From assembly GCA_037045265.1 (NCBI GenBank), contig JBAOHV010000019.1:372001-436000 (forward strand): 64,000 nucleotides of DNA. Direction: 5' to 3'. Source of the stretch: JBAOHV01 sp037045265. Its GTDB lineage: Bacteria > Actinomycetota > Acidimicrobiia > Acidimicrobiales > Microtrichaceae. The translations under genes were made by a program, and so were the position numbers. Positions within the stretch are counted from its first letter, which is position 1; each line of letters starts with the position of its first letter. The notes beneath the pieces were generated by a model that was given only the letters and a program-made list of their open reading frames with translations, was not told the origin of the DNA and ran no database searches. Shown here piece by piece: positions 8,169 through 17,962 of this stretch.

Positions 8169-8174
8169 TATGCT
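8169..8174 (+). promoter_or_regulatory. -10 box of the ddl operon (leaderless)
   Basis: TATGCT ends 6 nt before the GTG at 8181. It lies inside the short gap shared with divergent murF. Confidence 0.55.
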
Positions 8175-8180
8175 CATCCG

Positions 8181-9296
8181 GTGCAATTGCCTCCACGTGT
8201 CCGCCTGGTCGTGATCTTCGGCGGGCGTTCAGCCGAGCACGACATCAGCTGCGTATCAGCCAGCCATGTGCTGCGGGCAGTGGATCCGCGACGCTACGAA
8301 GTAGTCCCGGTCGCGATCGGGCGTGACGGGTCATGGCAGATCGCCAGTGCAGCCGCCGAGCTCGTGTCGACGTGCCGTCACGACGAACTGCCCGACGCGC
8401 TGAGCACCGACGGCACCCCGACCAGCGCGTTCGAGGTGCTCGGCGCCACTTCCACATCACTGCCCTCCGGCGACACCGAAGCCGTCCCCACGGTGGTGCT
8501 GCCGATCCTGCACGGACCCAACGGCGAGGACGGCACGATCCAGGGCCTGCTCGAGACCGCGGGCATCCCCTATGTGGGTGCAGGTGTGCTCGGCTCGGCG
8601 GTGGCCATGGACAAGGCGATGGCCAAGACAGTGCTCGACGCCGAAGGCATCCCCCAACCGGCCTGGCGCCGCCTGGACCGCACGGACCACCTCGCCGACC
8701 CCGGCCTGCCGGAGCGACTGCTCGAAGAACTGGGCGACACCGTGTTCGTGAAGCCGGCGAACATGGGATCGTCGATCGGGGTCTCGAAGGCGAACGGCCC
8801 AGCGGAGCTGCACGACGCTATCGAACTAGCCCTTCGCTACGACGACGTGATCGTCGTCGAGGAGGCGGTCGAGGCACGCGAACTGGAATGCGCCGTACTC
8901 GGCAACACCGAGCCGAAGGCGAGCACCGTCGGCGAGATCGTCCCGGGTGCCGACTTCTACGACTACGAGGACAAGTACGCCGACGGAGTCGCCCGGACCG
9001 AGATCCCCGCGCAGCTCGACCCGCCGGTGATGGAAGCGGCGCGAGCGCTCGCGCTTCGCACCTACAGGGCGCTGCGCGCCGAGGGCATGGCGCGTGTCGA
9101 CATGTTCCTGGTGGGCGACTCCCTGTTGGTCAACGAGATCAACACCCTGCCGGGGTTCACTCCGATCTCGATGTATCCGATGCTGTGGGAGGCGTCGGGG
9201 ATCGGCTACTCGGAGCTGATCGACGAACTGGTCGCGCTCGCGATCGACCGCCACGAGCGCCGCTCACGGCTGAGCACGCAACGGCTGGGATCATGA
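8181..9296 (+). CDS. ddl: D-alanine--D-alanine ligase
   Basis: A 371-residue ATP-grasp enzyme making D-Ala-D-Ala for peptidoglycan. It shows the Ddl N-terminal GGRSAEHDISCVSA motif (Glu and Ser binding the first D-Ala), HGPNGEDGTIQG, the ATP-binding VKPANMGSSIGVSK, and NEINTLPGFTPISMYP near the end. The GTG start fits the leaderless -10 at 8169. The stop overlaps the next gene in ATGA, making it the first gene of a five-gene operon whose other members are lipid-type enzymes. Confidence 0.95.
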   Translation: MQLPPRVRLVVIFGGRSAEHDISCVSASHVLRAVDPRRYEVVPVAIGRDGSWQIASAAAELVSTCRHDELPDALSTDGTPTSAFEVLGATSTSLPSGDTEAVPTVVLPILHGPNGEDGTIQGLLETAGIPYVGAGVLGSAVAMDKAMAKTVLDAEGIPQPAWRRLDRTDHLADPGLPERLLEELGDTVFVKPANMGSSIGVSKANGPAELHDAIELALRYDDVIVVEEAVEARELECAVLGNTEPKASTVGEIVPGADFYDYEDKYADGVARTEIPAQLDPPVMEAARALALRTYRALRAEGMARVDMFLVGDSLLVNEINTLPGFTPISMYPMLWEASGIGYSELIDELVALAIDRHERRSRLSTQRLGS

Positions 9297-11652
9297 GCCT
9301 GTCGGAGCTGGCCGGCCGGCGGATCTTCGTGACCGGATCGACCGGGTTCGTCGGCACGGCCCTGGTCGAGCGGCTGCTGCGCTGCGTACCCGATGTCGAG
9401 TTGGTGCTGCTCGTGCGCGACAGCAGGCGGAGCTCGGCCGCCCGGCGGGTCGAACGCGAGGTGCTGCGCAACGACTGCTTCGATCGGCTGCGGGCCGAGC
9501 TCGGTGAGGACGGGTTCGCCAGACGCTGCAAGCAGGTGAGCGTGGTGTCCGGCGACGTGGGAACCGACGGCCTCGGCCTCGATCCCGACGGCCGCGCCGC
9601 TCTGAAGTCGTGCGACGTGGTGATCCACTCGGCGGCCACGGTCGCCTTCGATTCACCGCTGGACAAAGCGGTCGAAGTGAACCTGCTCGGACCGGTCCGC
9701 ATTGCAGAGCTGCTCGGAGAGCTGGGATCCAGGCCCCACCTGGTCTGTGTGAGCACCTGCTACGTGGCTGGGAACCGACGCGGATCCGCCCCCGAGGAAC
9801 CTGTCGATGCCAATCCATTCTCGGCGGGGCTGGACTGGCGAGCCGAGGTGAGCGCCGCTCGCCGGAGCCGGTCCGATGTCGACGCTCAGAGCCGGGAGCC
9901 CGAACGACTGGAGCGCTTCGCAGCGGATGCCCGCGCCGAGCTCGGTCCGGCCGGCGGCCCGATCCTCGCCGAGCGAACCGAGCGCCTGCGCCGGGACTGG
10001 GTGCACGACCGGATGGTGCAGGCGGGCCGCGCGCGCGTGCTGCCTCGGTCGGCTGGCCGGACGCCTACGCGTTCACGAAGGCACTCGGCGAGATCGCGGT
10101 CTCCCGCACCGTGGCAGACCTGGCCGACCGCGGACCGAGCCTCAGCATCGTGCGGCCCTCGATCATCGAGTCCTCGCTCGCCGAACCCCGCCCGGGCTGG
10201 ATCCGGGGGTTCCGCATGGCGGAGCCGATCATCCTCTCCTACGCACGCGGGCTGCTTCGCGAGTTCCCCGGCGTACCCGAGGGCGTGATCGACGTGATCC
10301 CAGTGGATCTCGTGGTCGCCGCGATCATCGCGACGGCAGGCCGTCAGACCGCCGACAATCCGGAGCCCCACATCGTCCAGGTGGCTACGGGCGGCGTGAA
10401 CCCACTGCGCTACCAGCGCCTCGTCGACCGGGTCCGCGAGTGGTTCACCGAACACCCGCTGTACGACGAGCACGGCCAACCGATCGTCGTGCCGGATTGG
10501 AACTTCCCCGGTCGCGGCCGGGTCGAGGGTCAACTCGACAGGGCCACCGCCGTGCTGGGCGTGGCGGAACGGCTCGTCTCGGCCGTACCCGTTCGTGGCA
10601 AGGCCGCAGAGTGGAGCGCGAGGGTCGAGGAACGGCGCGGACAGCTGGACCGAGCCCGTAGCTACGTCGAGCTCTACGGCGCCTACACGGAATGCGAAGC
10701 GGTCTACGGCGTCGATCACCTGCTGACACTCGAAGCGACACTCCCGGCACAGGACCGCGCAACGTTGACACTCGACCCGTCGGTGATCGACTGGGATGAC
10801 TACATCTGCACAGTCCACCTGCCGTCGATCGTCGCCCACGGGCGTGCGCGGTCGTCGCCGGGGCGGGGCCGAGGCGAGCAGCGATCAAGGCGGCTGCGTT
10901 CGCAGGTTCTCGACCCGTCGAGGCACCTGGCGGCGTTCGACCTGGAGAACACCCTGGTCGCGTCGAACGTCGTCATGTCGTACTCATGGCTCGCCACCCG
11001 TCGGCTGTCCACCACCGAGCGGATCCGCTTCGCCGCGCGCACGTTCGCCGAAGCACCGTCGCTACTGGCCCAGGACCGGGCAGACCGCTCGGACTTCCTG
11101 CGGGCCTTCTACCGCCGCTACGAAGGCGCCCCGCTCGACCAGCTGAGCGAAGACGCGCTCGAGCACTTCAGCTCCGTACTGCTCGAGCGTTCCTTCCCCG
11201 CCGCGATCAGACGGGTCCGTGAGCACCGTGCAGCTGGTCACCGCACGCTGCTGATCACCGGCGCGCTCGACGTGGTCATCGAGCCGTTGCGCCCCCTCTT
11301 CGACGACGTCGTCTGCTCCCGGTTGGGTTCCGCCACGGACCGCGACGGGAATCAGGTTCTGACCGGCCAGCTCGACGCCGTCCCGCCGACAGCGGAAGCC
11401 AGGGCCCGAATCCTCGCCGACCACTGCGCCCGCAACGGCCTTTCGCTCGAGGACTCGGTCGCCTACGCAGACTCCTCGTCGGACCTGCCGATGCTCGAAG
11501 CGGTCGGGTTCCCCGTGGCGGTCAACCCAGAGCCGAGGCTGGCCTCGATCGCACGCAAGCGCGGCTGGCTCATCGAGGACTTCCGTGCCGCCGCCGGGTT
11601 CAGGCACCAGAAGCTGCCCATCGCCCCACGATGGACGGGTCGCCGACTGTGA
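9293..11652 (+). CDS. Fatty acyl-CoA reductase-like SDR fused to a HAD-IB phosphatase (frameshifted)
   Basis: A fusion of about 785 residues. The N-terminal ~470 residues are an extended short-chain dehydrogenase of the NAD_binding_4/male-sterility type: FVTGSTGFVGTALVE for nucleotide binding, VIHSAATVAFD, and the catalytic YAFTK. The C-terminal ~215 residues are a HAD-IB hydrolase: FDLENTLV carries Asp at the nucleophile position but has Glu where DxD phosphatases carry the second Asp, then LITGALDVVIEPL and YADSSSDLPML. Such reductases turn acyl-CoA into fatty aldehyde or alcohol. The frame shifts in a CG run at about 10027-10037, just before YAFTK, so the catalytic residues are in frame only if the shift is an error. 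ATGA overlap with ddl and GTGA overlap with the next gene. Confidence 0.85.
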
Positions 11653-12887
11653 GGGCTCTGGTTCTCGAACGGGACCTGCCACGCTTCGGGGCGGCTCGGC
11701 TCACGAGCGCGCTCGCCGGATCCGGTGCACGGGTCGCGCCGCTGCGCCTCGCCGACATCGATGAGCCCACCGTTCCGAGACCGGACTGGGTGAAGGTCTC
11801 GCCCAGGTTGTCAGGCATCTGCGGTTCCGACCTGGCGACCATCGCCGGGCGGTCGAGCCGCTGGTTCGAACCGGTCGTCTCGTTCCCCTTCACCCCGGGC
11901 CACGAGGTCGTCGCAACGGACAGCGAGGGGCGAAGGGTGGTCGTCGAGCCCGTCCTGGGATGTGTCGCCCGCGGCGTCGACCCGATCTGTCCCGCCTGTG
12001 CCGACGGGCGGCTGGGAAACTGCGGCAACCTGACGCACGGCCCACCGGATCCAGGCCTGCAGAGCGGCTTCTGCTGCGACGCGGGCGGAGGCTGGGCAGC
12101 CACGATGACGGCTCACCCGAGCCAACTCCACGAGGTTCCCGACGAGCTCGACGACACAGCCGCGGTGCTGATCGAACCGACAGCCTGTGCGGTGCATGCC
12201 GCTCTGGCCGCAGGTGTTGGACCCGACGAGACGGTCGCTCTGATCGGGGCAGGCACGCTGGGCCAGATGACCGCGGCAGCCCTGGCCAGGTGGTCTCCGC
12301 CGCGTCGTCTGATCATCGCAGCCAAGTACGACCACCAGCGCCGGGCCGTCCGGGCAGTCTCCTCACCCGGGCCGGCGCTGGCCTGCTGCTCCCCCGACGC
12401 GTTGATCCGGGAGGTACGCCGTCAGGTCCGCACCGGCGTCATCGATCCCTCCGGAGCACATGAGCGACTGACTCAGGGTGTCGACGTGACGATCGACTGC
12501 GTGGGTAGCGCCGACAGCCTGGCCAGCGCCCTCGCGGTACACACGCCCGGCGGGCGCGTCGTCCTGGTCGGCATGCCGTCGCTGGCGCTGCTCGACCTGA
12601 CCCCGCTGTGGCAGCGCGAGATCACGCTCATCGGCGCCTACACGTACGGGGTCGAGACCCTGGACGGCCACCGCTACCGCACGTTCGACCTTGCAGCCGA
12701 GCTGGTCGCCGCAGCGGATCTCGGGTCGATGGTCTCGGCCATCTACCCACTCGAGCGTCATGTCGATGCGCTCGACCACGCCGCCGCCGCCGGACGGCGT
12801 GGAGCGACGAAGATCGCCTTCACCCTCGGCGGGTCGGACGTGGACGCCGACCATCCCGCCCCTCGCACCCTGAGAGCACGACGTTGA
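11649..12887 (+). CDS. Zinc-dependent alcohol dehydrogenase (MDR superfamily)
   Basis: A 412-residue medium-chain dehydrogenase. The catalytic zinc site is in SGICGSDLAT and the following GHEVV. Structural-zinc cysteines lie in CPACADGRLGNC, and the NAD(P) site is LIGAGTLGQMTAA. The GTG at 11649 overlaps the preceding TGA (GTGA); the ATG six codons earlier is possible. In this operon it may interconvert the alcohol or aldehyde made by the upstream reductase, which is an inference from position only. Confidence 0.88.
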   Translation: MRALVLERDLPRFGAARLTSALAGSGARVAPLRLADIDEPTVPRPDWVKVSPRLSGICGSDLATIAGRSSRWFEPVVSFPFTPGHEVVATDSEGRRVVVEPVLGCVARGVDPICPACADGRLGNCGNLTHGPPDPGLQSGFCCDAGGGWAATMTAHPSQLHEVPDELDDTAAVLIEPTACAVHAALAAGVGPDETVALIGAGTLGQMTAAALARWSPPRRLIIAAKYDHQRRAVRAVSSPGPALACCSPDALIREVRRQVRTGVIDPSGAHERLTQGVDVTIDCVGSADSLASALAVHTPGGRVVLVGMPSLALLDLTPLWQREITLIGAYTYGVETLDGHRYRTFDLAAELVAAADLGSMVSAIYPLERHVDALDHAAAAGRRGATKIAFTLGGSDVDADHPAPRTLRARR

Positions 12888-14532
12888 GCCCCAGCCACCG
12901 ACCCGATCGCCGCAACGCCTCGAAGGGCTCCCGACGTGCCGCCCCACGTCCGGGGCTCGTACTGGACGTCGACCGGTCGACCCCGCCGGTCCTGTTGCAC
13001 CACGGCGAGCAGTTCCGCCTGGAGCGCCTGCCGGCCGACCGCAGCCGCATCATCTACCCGCCCGAGCCGCTGCACGGCATGGACGATCCGGACCAGGCGA
13101 TCCGCGATGCCCTCGAGGAGCCGATCGACTCCGAGCCGTTGAGAGCCAGGCTCTTCCCGGGGATGAGGCTGACGATCGTGTTCGACGACGTCTCGCTACC
13201 GCTGCCCAAGATGCGCCGGCCCGACGTCCGCCAACGAGTGATCGAGGCCGTGCTCGACATCGCCGCCGAGGTGGGCGTGGACGACGTGCACCTGATCGCC
13301 GTGTTGGCGCTCCACCGCCGGATGACCGAAGCGGAGCTGCGCCACTGCCTGGGTGACCGCGTCTACGACGCCTTCGCCCCTCGTGGCCAGCTGTACAACC
13401 ACGACGCCGAGGACCCCGACGCCATGACGCTGGTCGGCGAGACCCGTCACGGAGAAGAGGTCCGCATCTCGACCCGAGCCGCGACTTCGGACCTGGTCGT
13501 CTACGTGAACATCAACCTGGTGTCGATGGACGGCGGCTGGAAGTCGACCGCCACCGGCCTCTCCAGCTACCAGGCCCTGCGCCACCACCACAACGTCGCC
13601 ACGATGCGAGCGACGCGCTCGTTCATGGACCAGGAGCGCTCCGAGCTGCACCGCAGCAACTGGCGCCAGGGCGAGGTGCTGCGAGACGCCGGGATCCAGG
13701 TCTTCCAGATCGAGACGACGGTCAACAACGACCTGTTCGGCGACGGGCCGCTGTCCGTGCTGGCCAAGCGCGAATGGGAGTGGACCCCGCGCGACCGGAT
13801 CACGTTCCTCGGTCTTCGCAAGTCGCTCGATCGGCTCGCCCCGACAGCTCGCCGACGGGTGATGCACAGCTGGGAGGCGCCGTACGCCCTGACGTCGGTG
13901 CAGGCCGGCGAGGTCGAGGCGGTGCACCGGATCACCACCCAGCACGTATACGACCAGCAGATGGTCCAGGTCGAAGGTCAGACCGACATCGTCCTGTACG
14001 GCCTGCCCTACGTGGGCCCGTACAACGTGAACTCGATCATGAACCCGATCCTGGTCATGTGCCTGGGGCTCGGCTACTTCTTCAACATGTACCGGGGTCG
14101 GCCGGTCGTCCGCGAAGGCGGAGTGCTGATCATGACGCACCCGACCACCAACGAGTTCCACCCGGTGCACCACCCCAGCTACATCGACTTCTTCGAGCAG
14201 GTGCTGTCAGACACCACCGACCCGATCGAGATCGAGCAGCGCTACGAGGAGTCCTACGCCACCGACGAGTGGTATCGGCACCTCTACCGGACCAGCTACG
14301 CCTACCACGGCGTCCACCCGTTCTACATGTGGTACTGGGGCAGCCACGCGTGCTGGAGCACCTGGGTGGCGTCGTGGTCGTCGGCGGTGACCCCGATACC
14401 GTCCGTCGACTGGGCTTCCGTCCCGCATCGACGATGGCCGACGCGTTCGAGATCGCCAGCGACATCGTCGGCCCCTCCCCCACGGTCACCTACGTGAAGA
14501 ACCCTCCCATCGGCATGGCGGACGTGACGTGA
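12884..14532 (+). CDS. LarA-like nickel-pincer (DUF2088) protein (frameshifted)
   Basis: About 550 residues, longer than the ~425 of lactate racemase LarA. The LarA signature is clear: the GMRLTIVFDDVSLPLP strand, HRRMTEAELRHCLG, and YNHDAEDPDAMTLVGETRHG. NLVSMDGGWKSTATGL matches the region of the Lys that binds the pyridinium cofactor. Members racemise or epimerise 2-hydroxyacids with a nickel-pincer nucleotide made by LarB/C/E, none of which is in the window. The TTG at 12884 overlaps the ADH stop (TTGA). The frame shifts at about 14345, and the true C-terminus (ending GMADVT) lies one frame over and stops at 14532. Confidence 0.8.
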
Positions 14533-15460
14533 GCCCTCGCATCGGCGAGCTGATCAGGCTGTCACCGCTGCGGATGGCCCGGTCGCTGGGGTTCCCGTAC
14601 ACCTCGGCACCGACACCCCGCGGGGTCGAGCCGCCACCGGTCGTCGAACGGCTGGGTGACGCCTACGAAACCGACTGGGCACGCCACCCGCTCGCCCGCT
14701 GGAGCCGACGCGCCACGTGCTGGGAACCGTGGGCCGCGCCGTCACGCAGGTGACGTGTCGACCCACGGTGACCAACGCCGACCGCATGGCCGGGCTGGAC
14801 GGACCGGCGATCTTCGTCGCCAACCACCACAGCCACCTGGACACCACGCTGCTGCTGACGACTCTGCCGCGGCCGTGGCGAGACGAACTGGTGGTCGCCG
14901 CCGCGGCTGACTACTTCTTCGACTCGTGGCCACGGGCGACACTCGCCGCCTGGGCATACGGGGCGGTTCCGATGGAACGCCGCAAGGTCAGCCGCCACTC
15001 CGCCGACAGGGCTGCACGGCTACTGGCCGACGGTTGGTCGCTCGTGATCTTCCCCGAGGGCGGCCGCACCCCCGACGGGTGGGGCCAGGAGCACAAGGGA
15101 GGCGCGGCCTATCTGGGGGTCCGCTGCGGAGTGCCGGTCGTGCCGCTGCATCTGGAAGGAACGGGACGTGTGCTGCCGAAGGGCCGCCGCCTACCTGAAC
15201 CGGGTGAGGTGACACTCAACATCGGCGCACCGCTACGAGCCACCGACGGAGAGCACGCCCGTTCCTTCTCGACGCGCATAGAGGCCGCCATAGCGACGCT
15301 CGCCGATGAGACCACCAGCGACTGGTGGTCGGCTCTCCGCCGAGCACACGCTACGGCGACGCCTTCGTTGAAGGGCCCGGACGTCGACTCCTGGCGACGC
15401 GACTGGTCGGCACCCGACCGGGCAACCCGTGCTCGCGCTGGCCGCAACTGGCCGGACTGA
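14529..15460 (+). CDS. PlsC-like 1-acylglycerol-3-phosphate acyltransferase (frameshifted)
   Basis: About 310 residues. After a ~60-residue N-terminal part the frame shifts at about 14714-14717. The acyltransferase core then has NHHSHLDTTL (the HX4D catalytic motif), PMERRK, IFPEGGRTPDG and GVPVVPLHLEGT, the four PlsC blocks in order. It transfers an acyl chain to a lysolipid or other alcohol at the membrane. The GTG at 14529 overlaps the LarA-like stop by 4 nt. It is the last gene of the five-gene operon, convergent with a membrane-protein gene 57 nt on. Confidence 0.85.
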
Positions 15461-15517
15461 ACGACGTGCAGCGCTGCCCGGGCGACATCCGCGGCGGGGA
15501 TGGCAGCCCGTGGAGGG

Positions 15518-17020
15518 TCAGCTGCAGCGCTCGGCAATCTCCATCCGACAGTAGATGCGGTACTCCCCCAGCTCCTCCGCCTGGATCCAGCGGTCGTCCC
15601 CTGCCAATTCCTTGCTGAGGCCCTTGTCCGCATGCCAGAGCACGACGTCGGGGTCGACCGACCGCAGGTCATCGGCCCAGCCGTCCTCGAGGCGCAGCAG
15701 ACGTGCGTACTGGACCAGGGTCGCGGCGTCCGGGCGATCATCGACGTAGGCGTTCGCATCAGCTCCGTAGCGCCACTCCAGATAGTTGCCCACGTAGTCG
15801 TGTGACATCACCCTGACATCGGCTGTCGCTATCAGGTCACGGCTCTCGAGCCAGTCGACCGCCTCGGTCGGATAGCGCTCCAGCCGGTAGCCAGGCGTAA
15901 CCAGCACATAGCCCACCGTCAGGACGATGATCACCGCCGTGGCCACCCAGCTGCGCAGTGCCGCCGTTCGACCAGGAAGACCGATCGTGCCGACGTCGCG
16001 CAGCGCCGAAGCGGCGAACGGGATCAACGTCAGTGCAGCTATCGGCATCAGCCGTCCGCCCGACCATCCCATCAGCCCCATGACGACCGCAACGACCGCT
16101 GTTGCCGCCCGGCGATCACGCACCGCTCCGACGAACGCGATGCCGGCGAGCGCGATGAGCGCCCAGAGCATCGGGCTGTCGAGCGGAACACGGGACCATT
16201 CTGTGTAGGCCTTGAGCGCCTGCCGCTCGATCGGGTCGCCGAACTGCCGCGTGGGTAGCAGGACGAGCTCGAACATCGGCGAGCTGAACATTCCTCCGAT
16301 GATCACACCGCCAACGGCGGCGACCCCCCGCCACAGATCTGTGGATCGCCAGCGACGGTCGTCGACCAGCCTGGCCAACGCCAATAGGCCGATGATCGCG
16401 ACCCCGTACAGCCATGTGCCGTGCACGTTGGCCCACACCGCGAAGATCACCACCATCCACCACGGGGAGCGCTCCTCGTTGAAGACGACGAGAGCAAGGG
16501 CCAGCAGCAGGAACCCCGCCAGGTGTGGTCGCCCGTTGAGGAAACCGAACAGGCAGAACAACGCCAGCCCTGATGGGATCAGCACCGACAGGAGGCTCTG
16601 CTGCACAGCCCGCTCGCCCCCACGTCGGGCCGTGCCGGCCAGGCGCACCGCCGCGGCGCCCACTGCGAATGCGACGACTGCGGTGAGGAGTCGGATCGCC
16701 GTCGCCGAACCGACACGCTCGGCAGTTGCGAGCAGGACCGACCACCACCAACTTGGGATCGGGAACGCCGTCCCCGTGTAGAGGAAGGGGTTCTCCGTCG
16801 GGACACCGTCGGCCAGGATGAAGCGGCCCGTCGCCAGGTGGGTGAGGAGGCTGTTGTCGCTGATCGGCCGAGCCGCGACGAGCGCGGCGACGGCGCCGAT
16901 CAGCCCCATCACCGCAGCAATGGACCGCCGTTCGGGCGACCGTTCACCGGTGCTGCTCGTCTGCCGAGCATCACTGCGGCTGTCGAGCAACCCCTCCTGC
17001 GAGGGCGCGACGGTGGCCAC
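15518..17020 (-). CDS. Polytopic membrane protein, possible GT-C-like, of unknown function
   Basis: About 500 residues with roughly ten hydrophobic helices, then a ~100-residue soluble C-terminus containing RVMSHDYVGNYLEW and ANAYVDDRPD. The early DGVPTENPFLYTGTAFPIPSWW and the loop layout resemble GT-C glycosyltransferase-like proteins (DUF2029/PMT type), but I cannot name the family firmly. It begins 14 nt after tadC and may be the last gene of the Tad operon, possibly modifying the pilus or surface. The GTG at 17020 is a choice; other in-frame starts exist nearby. Confidence 0.65.
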   Translation of the reverse strand: MATVAPSQEGLLDSRSDARQTSSTGERSPERRSIAAVMGLIGAVAALVAARPISDNSLLTHLATGRFILADGVPTENPFLYTGTAFPIPSWWWSVLLATAERVGSATAIRLLTAVVAFAVGAAAVRLAGTARRGGERAVQQSLLSVLIPSGLALFCLFGFLNGRPHLAGFLLLALALVVFNEERSPWWMVVIFAVWANVHGTWLYGVAIIGLLALARLVDDRRWRSTDLWRGVAAVGGVIIGGMFSSPMFELVLLPTRQFGDPIERQALKAYTEWSRVPLDSPMLWALIALAGIAFVGAVRDRRAATAVVAVVMGLMGWSGGRLMPIAALTLIPFAASALRDVGTIGLPGRTAALRSWVATAVIIVLTVGYVLVTPGYRLERYPTEAVDWLESRDLIATADVRVMSHDYVGNYLEWRYGADANAYVDDRPDAATLVQYARLLRLEDGWADDLRSVDPDVVLWHADKGLSKELAGDDRWIQAEELGEYRIYCRMEIAERCS

Positions 17021-17034
17021 TGCTGCGACCCCGC

Positions 17035-17961
17035 TCAGAGGTTCTTGCTGATCGAGATCATCGCCGGGCCGAGGATCACCACGAACAGAGCAGGGAAGAT
17101 GCAGAAGACCATGGGGATCAGCATCTTGACCGGTGCCTTCTGGGCACGCTCCTGGGCCATCTGGCGGCGCTTGATGCGCATCTCCTCGGACTGCCCGCGA
17201 AGCACCCGGCCGATCGACACGCCGAAGGTGTCGGCCTGGATGATGGCCAGCACGAAGGAGCGCAGCTCCGGGGTGTTGCACCGATCGTCGAGCGCCCGCA
17301 TGGCATCCGCACGTGAAGCGCCCGCGCGGGTCTCACCCAGCATCCGCGCGAACTCGTCGCTGAGCGGACCCGGCACCGCGTTGATCACACGGTCGAGGGC
17401 CTGTTCGAATCCCAGGCCCGCCTCGACGGAGATGGTCAAGAGGTCCAGGATGTCGGGAAGCTCGCGCTGGATCTTCTTCTGGCGGTCCTCGACCTTGCGA
17501 TTTATCACCGAGTCCGGTCCGATGACCAGCGCCACGATGAGGAGGCCGCCGAAGGCCAGCCGCAGCGTGCCCGTGAGCGGTGTCAGGTTGAGCACGAACA
17601 CGACGACGAACACCACGATCGCAGCGGCGACGGTCGCTGCCCGCAACGCCAGGTACCGGTCCACCGCAGATGGATCGTTCTGTCCCATGTGGACGAACTT
17701 GCGACGGACCTTCTCGATGTAGCCGGTGGGTGTGAGCTTGCGCCCGATGCCCGTCAACCCCTCGAGCAACGGCTTCAGCGCTCGGTCACGCAGCGGGTCG
17801 AGCAGCTCCTGGTCGCGTCTGTTCTCGACCTCGTAGCCGTCGAGCTGGCGCAGCGACTCGCGCACCATCTGGCGTTCGTCGAGCTGGCTGGCGACTGTGA
17901 AGAAGACCGCACCGGCGGCACCGGCGATCAGCAGCACGGAAAGGACAAGCATCGGACTCAC
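17035..17961 (-). CDS. tadC: Tad pilus inner-membrane protein TadC
   Basis: A 308-residue T2SSF-domain protein with membrane helices at the N-terminus, in the middle and at the C-terminus, and the conserved cytoplasmic run LPDILDLLTISVEAGLGFEQAL. It partners TadB as the platform that the TadA ATPase drives. The GTG at 17961 starts 1 nt after the tadB stop. Length is normal and no defects are visible. Confidence 0.9.
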   Translation of the reverse strand: MSPMLVLSVLLIAGAAGAVFFTVASQLDERQMVRESLRQLDGYEVENRRDQELLDPLRDRALKPLLEGLTGIGRKLTPTGYIEKVRRKFVHMGQNDPSAVDRYLALRAATVAAAIVVFVVVFVLNLTPLTGTLRLAFGGLLIVALVIGPDSVINRKVEDRQKKIQRELPDILDLLTISVEAGLGFEQALDRVINAVPGPLSDEFARMLGETRAGASRADAMRALDDRCNTPELRSFVLAIIQADTFGVSIGRVLRGQSEEMRIKRRQMAQERAQKAPVKMLIPMVFCIFPALFVVILGPAMISISKNL

Positions 17962-17962
17962 G

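Noticed and set aside
7044..9296. A 750-residue rightward frame covering murF antisense and ddl
   Set aside because: The first ~380 residues are antisense to murF and Arg/His-rich shadow sequence; only the part from the GTG at 8181 is ddl.
10020..10045. Phase-variable CG repeat in the acyl reductase gene
   Set aside because: Shifts of the same kind occur in about 19 genes without repeats, so sequencing error is the simpler reading; kept only as a check in the findings.
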